Shown in pieces: positions 59,311-64,000 of a stretch of DNA of 64,000 bases. The first letter of the stretch is position 1, and each line of letters begins with the position of its first letter. This stretch comes from Swaminathania salitolerans. GTDB lineage: Bacteria; Pseudomonadota; Alphaproteobacteria; Acetobacterales; Acetobacteraceae. The stretch lies in the NCBI RefSeq assembly GCF_025994315.1, contig NZ_BAQE01000001.1; one strand, written 5' to 3'. The position numbers and the translations under genes were made by a program. Under the pieces are notes generated by a model that made no database searches, had not been told where the DNA came from, and saw nothing but the letters and a program-made list of their open reading frames with translations.

Positions 59311-60806
59311 TACTGGGCCTGCTCCTGAGCATAGCTCACACTATGGGGGCTTGCCGGGACCGAGAGATTCAGAACCGGCTGCGGATAAACGCCCAGCGCG
59401 AGGAGTAGAAGGGCTGCCACACCGAGAACGGCGACATGCGGCACGGACAGGGCGCCGAGCGGCGACGACGCCTCGCTGCGCCGGGGACCGAAGAACACAC
59501 GCAGCATCATGGTGAGCGAATAGACCGAGGACAGAACCAGCCCCGCCGCGGCGAAGAATGTCATGGTATGGCTCACCTGCCAGGTCCCCATAAGGACGAG
59601 GAATTCACCGACGAAATTGCCGAGACCGGGAAGGCCGAGAGAGGCCGCAGCGAAGAACATGGCAAAGGCCGAGAATTGCGGCATGGCGGGCCAGAGGCCT
59701 CCCATCTTCGCCATATCGCGCGTGCCGAGACGATCCTCCAGAAGACCCGCGATCACGAACAGCGCACCCGTGCTCAATCCGTGCGCGACCATCTGGGCGA
59801 TGGCGCCTTCCATGCCGATCCGGGTGCCGGAGAAGACCCCGAGCAGAATGAAGCCGAGATGGCTGATCGAGGAATAGGCGATCAGCCGCTTGATATCGCT
59901 CTGGGCGACCGCAAGCCAGGCGCAATAGAGAATCCCGACCACGCCGAGGGTCATGGCGACAGGGGCGAGATGCGCGGCCGGTCCGGGGAACAGCATGACG
60001 ACGAAACGGATCATGCCGTATCCGCCGGTCTTGGCCAGAACACCCGAAAGAAGGATGCTCGCTGCCGCAGGAGAGGCGGCATAGGTGTCAGGCAGCCAGG
60101 CATGGAACGGAACCATGGGCAGCTTGACCGCGAAGGCGAGGAAGAAGCCCAGCATCAGCACGCCAGCGACAGGGGTGATCATCGCGGTCTGCGAGAGCAG
60201 GAAATAGTCGAACGTGATCACGCTCGTACGCTGCGCATTGACGATGACCAGACCGAGAATGGCGAGCAGCATGAGCAGGCCGCTTCCCTGCGTGAACAGG
60301 AAGAACTTCAGAACCGCGCGCTGACGCCCTGCATCGCCCCAGATCAGGATGATTCCGAACAGCGGCAGAAGCATCAGCTCCCAGAAGAAGAAGAACAGGA
60401 AAAGATCGGTCGCCATGAAGACGCCGTTGATCCCGGCGATCGTCGACAGGAGGAGGAAATGGAACAGACCGGCCCGCTCGCTGACATTGCGCGCGCTGAG
60501 CAGCGCACAGGGAAAGGAGATCAGCGCATTGAGCCAGAGCATGACGAGCCCGAGACCATCGAGATCGAAACGCAAATTGATTCCGAGCAGCGGGATCCAG
60601 GGCATGGAGAAATGGGCGAACCATCCCCCCGTGCCGGCCGAAAGAGAGGCCAGCGTCACATTGACCAGAACCAGAAGCATCAGGATCAGGGTGACGAGTG
60701 ACACAGCCCATGCAGGACGTGTGGCGCCGCGCAGACCTGCGATCCAGGCGGCGAATCCCCCGAGAAAGGGAATAAGAACGAGAGCGGGAAGCGCAAACAT
60801 CATCAT
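59310..60806 (-). CDS. nuoM: NADH-quinone oxidoreductase subunit M
   Basis: 498 residues from ATG 60806, chosen because it gives an ATGA overlap with the nuoL stop. Marks: FFWELMLLPLFGIILIWG with the key Glu, FAVKLPMVPFHAWLPDTYAASPAAASILLSG, and SDIKRLIAYSSISHLGFI. It is a proton-pumping antiporter-like subunit in the complex I membrane arm. Confidence 0.96.
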   Translation of the reverse strand: MMMFALPALVLIPFLGGFAAWIAGLRGATRPAWAVSLVTLILMLLVLVNVTLASLSAGTGGWFAHFSMPWIPLLGINLRFDLDGLGLVMLWLNALISFPCALLSARNVSERAGLFHFLLLSTIAGINGVFMATDLFLFFFFWELMLLPLFGIILIWGDAGRQRAVLKFFLFTQGSGLLMLLAILGLVIVNAQRTSVITFDYFLLSQTAMITPVAGVLMLGFFLAFAVKLPMVPFHAWLPDTYAASPAAASILLSGVLAKTGGYGMIRFVVMLFPGPAAHLAPVAMTLGVVGILYCAWLAVAQSDIKRLIAYSSISHLGFILLGVFSGTRIGMEGAIAQMVAHGLSTGALFVIAGLLEDRLGTRDMAKMGGLWPAMPQFSAFAMFFAAASLGLPGLGNFVGEFLVLMGTWQVSHTMTFFAAAGLVLSSVYSLTMMLRVFFGPRRSEASSPLGALSVPHVAVLGVAALLLLALGVYPQPVLNLSVPASPHSVSYAQEQAQ

Positions 60807-62641
60807 ACCGCCAGACAAAGAGCTGCAACCGTTCCTGCCGCAATCCAGCCGGCATAGCGACGCACCTGGCCGCTCTGCAGACGGGCGATGGCCTGGCCGC
60901 TGCCCTGGGTCAGGGCGGCGATCAGATCATAGAAACGATCGATGAAATCACGACGGTTCAGATGAGCGAGCACCATGAACGGCCGCACGAAGATCCGGTC
61001 ATACAGCGTATCGAAACCCCAATCCGCACGCAGGGTGGCGATTGCGGGGCTCTCGGCCGGAGTCGGTGCCACGTCGCGCGGACGCCAGAGCGTCCAGGCG
61101 ATGGTGACACCTGCGATCGGAACGAGAGAACCGACGATCAGCAGACTGGTCCCGTGTTCCTGGGGCAGTGCCCCGAGAACGGGAGAAAGCAGGTTGGAGA
61201 AGATGTGCACATTGGCGATCGCATCCGGCATCTCCATCCAACCTCCCGCGATGGCCAGCACCGAGAGAATGGCCATGGGCAATGCCATGGCCATGCCGGA
61301 GCGGCCATGCGCATGGGTGCGATGACCGCCCCAGAACACGATGAAGACGCAGCGGAAGATATAGATCGAGGTCAGGAACGCACCGAACAGGGCACCCGCC
61401 CAGAAGATCGGGCTCACCTCATAGGCGCTGCCAAGAATGAGTTCCTTGGAGAAATAGCCCGCCGTGATCAGCGGAAGACCCGCAAGAGCGGCCGAGCCGA
61501 TCAGGAACGCCGTGAAGACCCAGGGCATGTCCTTGCGCAGACCACCCATCTTGAAGATGTCCTGCTCGTGATGGACGCGCAGGATGATCGAACCCGCCGC
61601 CATGAAGAGCAGTGCCTTGAAGAACGCATGGGTCACGAGGTGGAACATGGCGGCGTGCCACGCGCCGCATCCGAGCGCCAGATACATGTATCCGAGCTGA
61701 CTCATGGTGGAATAGGCCAGGATACGCTTGATATCGGTCTGGACCAGGGCGCTTCCCGCAGCGAGGAGGATGGTGACGAAACCGACGACGGCGCAGGCGA
61801 GCATCGCGGCAGGCGTCAGCACGAACAGGCCGTGCAGGCGCGCCAGCAGATAGACGCCCGCCGTGACCATGGTGGCCGCGTGGATGAGGGCCGAAACCGG
61901 TGTCGGACCCGCCATGGCGTCAGGCAGCCAGGTCTGGAGAGGCACCTGTGCCGATTTTGCCATGGCGCCGCCAAGCAGAAGGAACATGCCCAGGGTCAGG
62001 GTTGTGGAAGGCGCATGCGGCCCGACTGCGAGCAGGGTCGGAATATCGAGCGATCCCACGGCCGTGGCCATCAGGAGCATGCCGAGCAGGAAGAGCGCAT
62101 CGCCGACGCGCGTAACCACGAAGGCCTTGCGTGCCGCGACGGCATTGGCCTGCTCGCCATACCAGAAACCGATAAGCAGGTAAGAGCACAGACCGACGCC
62201 TTCCCAGCCGACGAAGACCGCAAGCAGATCCGACGCCAGAACCAGCAGGAGCATGGAGGCGACGAACAGGGTCATGTAGGCAAAGAAGCGCGCGATGTCC
62301 GGGTCGTCATACATATAGGCGCAGGCATAGACCAGGATCAGGAAGCCCACGCAGGAAACGACCAGCATCATCACCAGAGAGAGGCGATCGAGGCTGAGTG
62401 CGATCTGGGCCGTGAAATTGCCGACCTGCATCCAGTTCCACAGCACGACATGCAGCGCGCCGAGCGAATCGGGACCGGTCAGGAAGCTATAGGCCGAAAT
62501 GACGGCGAAGAGGGCGCAAAGACCCATACCCGCACCGACGAGCAGTGTGGTGGCACGGGCGGGAAGCTTGCCCCCCGTCAGCATCAGGATGATGGAGACG
62601 AAAAGGGGACAGGCGATGACAAGTGGAAGCAGCGTAGCCAC
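60803..62641 (-). CDS. nuoL: NADH-quinone oxidoreductase subunit L
   Basis: 612 residues from GTG 62641, 4 nt after the nuoK TAG stop, with a G-rich RBS. Upstream extensions run into nuoK in another frame. Marks: FFAYMTLFVASMLLLVLASD, FVGWEGVGLCSYLLIGFWY, AMAKSAQVPLQTWLPDAMAG, TPVSALIHAATMVTAG and DIKRILAYSTMSQLGYM. The lateral helix and the terminal TM16 are present, so the subunit is full length. Distal proton-pumping subunit. Confidence 0.96.
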   Translation of the reverse strand: MATLLPLVIACPLFVSIILMLTGGKLPARATTLLVGAGMGLCALFAVISAYSFLTGPDSLGALHVVLWNWMQVGNFTAQIALSLDRLSLVMMLVVSCVGFLILVYACAYMYDDPDIARFFAYMTLFVASMLLLVLASDLLAVFVGWEGVGLCSYLLIGFWYGEQANAVAARKAFVVTRVGDALFLLGMLLMATAVGSLDIPTLLAVGPHAPSTTLTLGMFLLLGGAMAKSAQVPLQTWLPDAMAGPTPVSALIHAATMVTAGVYLLARLHGLFVLTPAAMLACAVVGFVTILLAAGSALVQTDIKRILAYSTMSQLGYMYLALGCGAWHAAMFHLVTHAFFKALLFMAAGSIILRVHHEQDIFKMGGLRKDMPWVFTAFLIGSAALAGLPLITAGYFSKELILGSAYEVSPIFWAGALFGAFLTSIYIFRCVFIVFWGGHRTHAHGRSGMAMALPMAILSVLAIAGGWMEMPDAIANVHIFSNLLSPVLGALPQEHGTSLLIVGSLVPIAGVTIAWTLWRPRDVAPTPAESPAIATLRADWGFDTLYDRIFVRPFMVLAHLNRRDFIDRFYDLIAALTQGSGQAIARLQSGQVRRYAGWIAAGTVAALCLAV

Positions 62642-62645
62642 GAGA

Positions 62646-62957
62646 CTAACCCCCCAGACGATTGCCGGTATCGGCGTCAAGCGTGGCACGTCCGGCGGCA
62701 TGCATACGCAGGATGATGGCAAGACCCACGGCGGATTCCGCAGCCGCGAACGCGACGATCATGATGAACATGACCTGACCGTCGGCGAGATGCCAGCGAT
62801 TGCCTGCCGCAATGAAGGCCAGGCAGGCCGCATTCAGCATGACTTCCGTCGACATCAGCATGAACAGCAGGTTGCGACGCACGAGCACGCCGAGCGCACC
62901 GAGCGAAAAGAGAATGACGGCGACGATGAGCGCGCCATTGGGATCGGCAGCATTCAT
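62646..62957 (-). CDS. nuoK: NADH-quinone oxidoreductase subunit K
   Basis: 103 residues, three membrane segments. NuoK marks: LFSLGALGVLVRRNLLFMLMSTEVMLNAACLAF with the conserved Glu in STEVML, and AAAESAVGLAIILRMH with the second Glu. It is separated from nuoJ by a single base. Confidence 0.96.
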   Translation of the reverse strand: MNAADPNGALIVAVILFSLGALGVLVRRNLLFMLMSTEVMLNAACLAFIAAGNRWHLADGQVMFIMIVAFAAAESAVGLAIILRMHAAGRATLDADTGNRLGG

Positions 62958-62958
62958 A

Positions 62959-63462
62959 TCAGGATTTCCCTCCGATGCGGCGGCCGATGTGATAGGCGCT
63001 CACGAGCCCTGCGAGGAGCAGGAACGAAGACAGCTCGACGGTCAGGATATACGGACCGTAAAGCGTGAGCCCGACCTGCTGGGGTCCGATCGGCGTTCCG
63101 GCGGTTCCCACGGCCATCGTGCTGCGTTGCGTGCCATAGACGAGCAGCCCCATGAGCAGCGCCGCGATGACGCCAGGGCCGATCCAGGCGCCGCCTGCAA
63201 ACCAGCCTTTTTCGCGCAGCTGGTCCGGCTGGCCCAGATTGATCATCATGACCACGAAAACGAACAGGACAATGATGGCCCCGGCATAGACGATGATTTC
63301 GAGCATCGCCGCGAAAGGTGCGCCGAGCTCGTCGAACATGCAGGCGAGCGCCAGAAGGGAGACGACCAGATAGAGCAGGCCGTGGACGGGAATGGTGCGG
63401 GTGATCGCCAACGCAGTCGCGCCGATGGCAATCAACCCATAGAGTTCAAGCACGATGTTCAT
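62959..63462 (-). CDS. nuoJ: NADH-quinone oxidoreductase subunit J
   Basis: 167 residues, five membrane segments. NuoJ marks: GLLYLVVSLLALACMFDELGAPFAAMLEIIVYAGAIIVLFVFVVMM with the conserved EIIVYAGA, and GPYILTVELSSFLLLAGLV. It follows nuoI by 2 nt. Part of the complex I membrane arm next to NuoK and NuoA. Confidence 0.95.
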   Translation of the reverse strand: MNIVLELYGLIAIGATALAITRTIPVHGLLYLVVSLLALACMFDELGAPFAAMLEIIVYAGAIIVLFVFVVMMINLGQPDQLREKGWFAGGAWIGPGVIAALLMGLLVYGTQRSTMAVGTAGTPIGPQQVGLTLYGPYILTVELSSFLLLAGLVSAYHIGRRIGGKS

Positions 63463-63464
63463 GA

Positions 63465-63977
63465 TCAGGGCATCAGCGCATGGATATCGACAGGCTTGGC
63501 TTCATTTTCGGCTTCACCCTTGTTCTTGCCCGGGATCTTGAGCCCCGAAACATTATAGAAGCTGTAGTCGTGGACCTTGCCCGGCCCGCTGATCAGGAGA
63601 TCTTCCTTCTCGTAGACCAGGTTCTGGCGCACATACTCGCTCATCTCGAAATCCGGGGTGAGCTGGATGGCATAGGTCGGGCACGCCTCCTCGCAGAAGC
63701 CGCAGAAAATGCAGCGCGAGAAGTTGATCTGGAAGAACTCCGGATACCAGCGCCCCTCCCTCTCTCCCTTCTGGAGGCTGATGCAATCCACGGGACAGGC
63801 CGCGGCGCAGAGGTTGCAGGCAACGCATCGTTCTTCGCCGCCCGGATCCCGGGTGAGAACGATGCGACCGCGATAACGGGGCGACAGATAGGGTTTGACG
63901 TCCGGATACTGCACCGTTTCATTGCGATGAAACATATGCAGGAACGTCATCCATATGGTGCGGATGATACCGAGCAT
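63465..63977 (-). CDS. nuoI: NADH-quinone oxidoreductase subunit I
   Basis: 170 residues. Two 4Fe-4S motifs: CVACNLCAAACPVDC and CIFCGFCEEACPTYA (clusters N6a and N6b). The N-terminus (FLHMFHRNETVQYPD) and the length agree with the E. coli-type NuoI (180 aa) rather than the shorter mitochondrial-type alphaproteobacterial form. It bridges the peripheral arm to the quinone site. The nuoH gene should lie just upstream, beyond the window edge. Confidence 0.96.
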   Translation of the reverse strand: MLGIIRTIWMTFLHMFHRNETVQYPDVKPYLSPRYRGRIVLTRDPGGEERCVACNLCAAACPVDCISLQKGEREGRWYPEFFQINFSRCIFCGFCEEACPTYAIQLTPDFEMSEYVRQNLVYEKEDLLISGPGKVHDYSFYNVSGLKIPGKNKGEAENEAKPVDIHALMP

Positions 63978-63990
63978 GGCGCGTCCCCTC

Positions 63991-64000
63991 TCAGACGCCC
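63991..64000 (-). CDS. Probable C-terminal end of nuoH (partial)
   Basis: Only the last few bases fall in the window: a TGA stop (63993-63991) preceded by codons for Gly-Val, 13 nt before nuoI. The assignment rests on the usual nuoH-nuoI order, not on sequence. Confidence 0.35.

Noticed and set aside
57799..60701. Long plus-strand frames opposite nuoN and nuoM (509 and 421 aa)
   Set aside because: Highly charged, low-complexity translations running antisense to conserved membrane subunits.
60962..62716. 584-aa plus-strand open frame opposite nuoL
   Set aside because: It is antisense to an intact nuoL and rich in Arg/Gln/Asp/Gly/His with no domain; a shadow of GC-biased codon use.

Overview
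The window reads as a chromosomal segment of an alphaproteobacterium of the acetic acid bacteria (Acetobacteraceae). The pointers are high GC, a membrane-bound PQQ dehydrogenase plus the remnant of a second one, the aerobic cob-type cobalamin genes, and an E. coli-type respiratory complex I. Complex I argues against Gluconobacter sensu stricto and fits Asaia, Kozakia, Gluconacetobacter or Komagataeibacter; the genus is an inference. No rRNA, tRNA or CRISPR array was seen.

Layout. 1-5.5 kb: end of a peroxiredoxin-like gene, an SDR, a YghU-type glutathione transferase, a sugar-porter MFS protein, a possible dihydroxyacetone kinase remnant and a 3-hydroxyacyl-CoA dehydrogenase-type oxidoreductase. 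5.6-16.9 kb: an apparent genomic island. A decayed IS5-type transposase lies on the left and a decayed PQQ-dehydrogenase 3' end on the right. Between them is a tightly coupled minus-strand gene cluster: HemN-like radical SAM, ACP-SRPBCC fusion, three more SRPBCC-like proteins, FAD enzyme, metal-dependent cyclase, ketosynthase, degenerate half-length ketosynthase, EVE-domain protein, an unknown 131-aa protein, MFS exporter, MarR regulator and phosphopantetheinyl transferase. I read this as a compact type II-like polyketide (probably aromatic) pathway that matches no characterised cluster I know. It is the best candidate for an undescribed system here.

16.9-25.6 kb: TIM-barrel isomerase/epimerase with a divergent LysR regulator, membrane PQQ dehydrogenase, serine hydrolase, and a TonB-dependent siderophore receptor behind a Fur-like site. 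25.7-32.4 kb: a reductive pyrimidine catabolic operon (preT-preA-ureidopropionase-type hydrolase-tetR-dihydropyrimidinase) ending in grxB. 32.7-38.2 kb: cobF, psiE, a NiCoT cobalt/nickel permease under a cobalamin riboswitch, an aldehyde dehydrogenase and an SDR. 38.3-44.9 kb: S46 dipeptidyl peptidase, a small membrane protein, a second TonB receptor and a VOC protein.

44.9-50.8 kb: a heavy-metal RND efflux pump (CzcA-type pump and adaptor) with a CsoR/RcnR regulator carrying a His-rich tail, then a pirin and an XRE regulator. 51.3-57.7 kb: cobalamin ring genes cobM-cobE-cobL, cobK on the opposite strand, and cobJ-cobI-cobH-cobG. 57.8-64 kb: nuoN-M-L-K-J-I with a clear intrinsic terminator. 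The riboswitch-controlled cobalt permease, cobF and the two cob blocks together supply cobalt and build the corrin ring. Several dyad operators and tandem repeats sit in the intergenic spaces and are listed separately.
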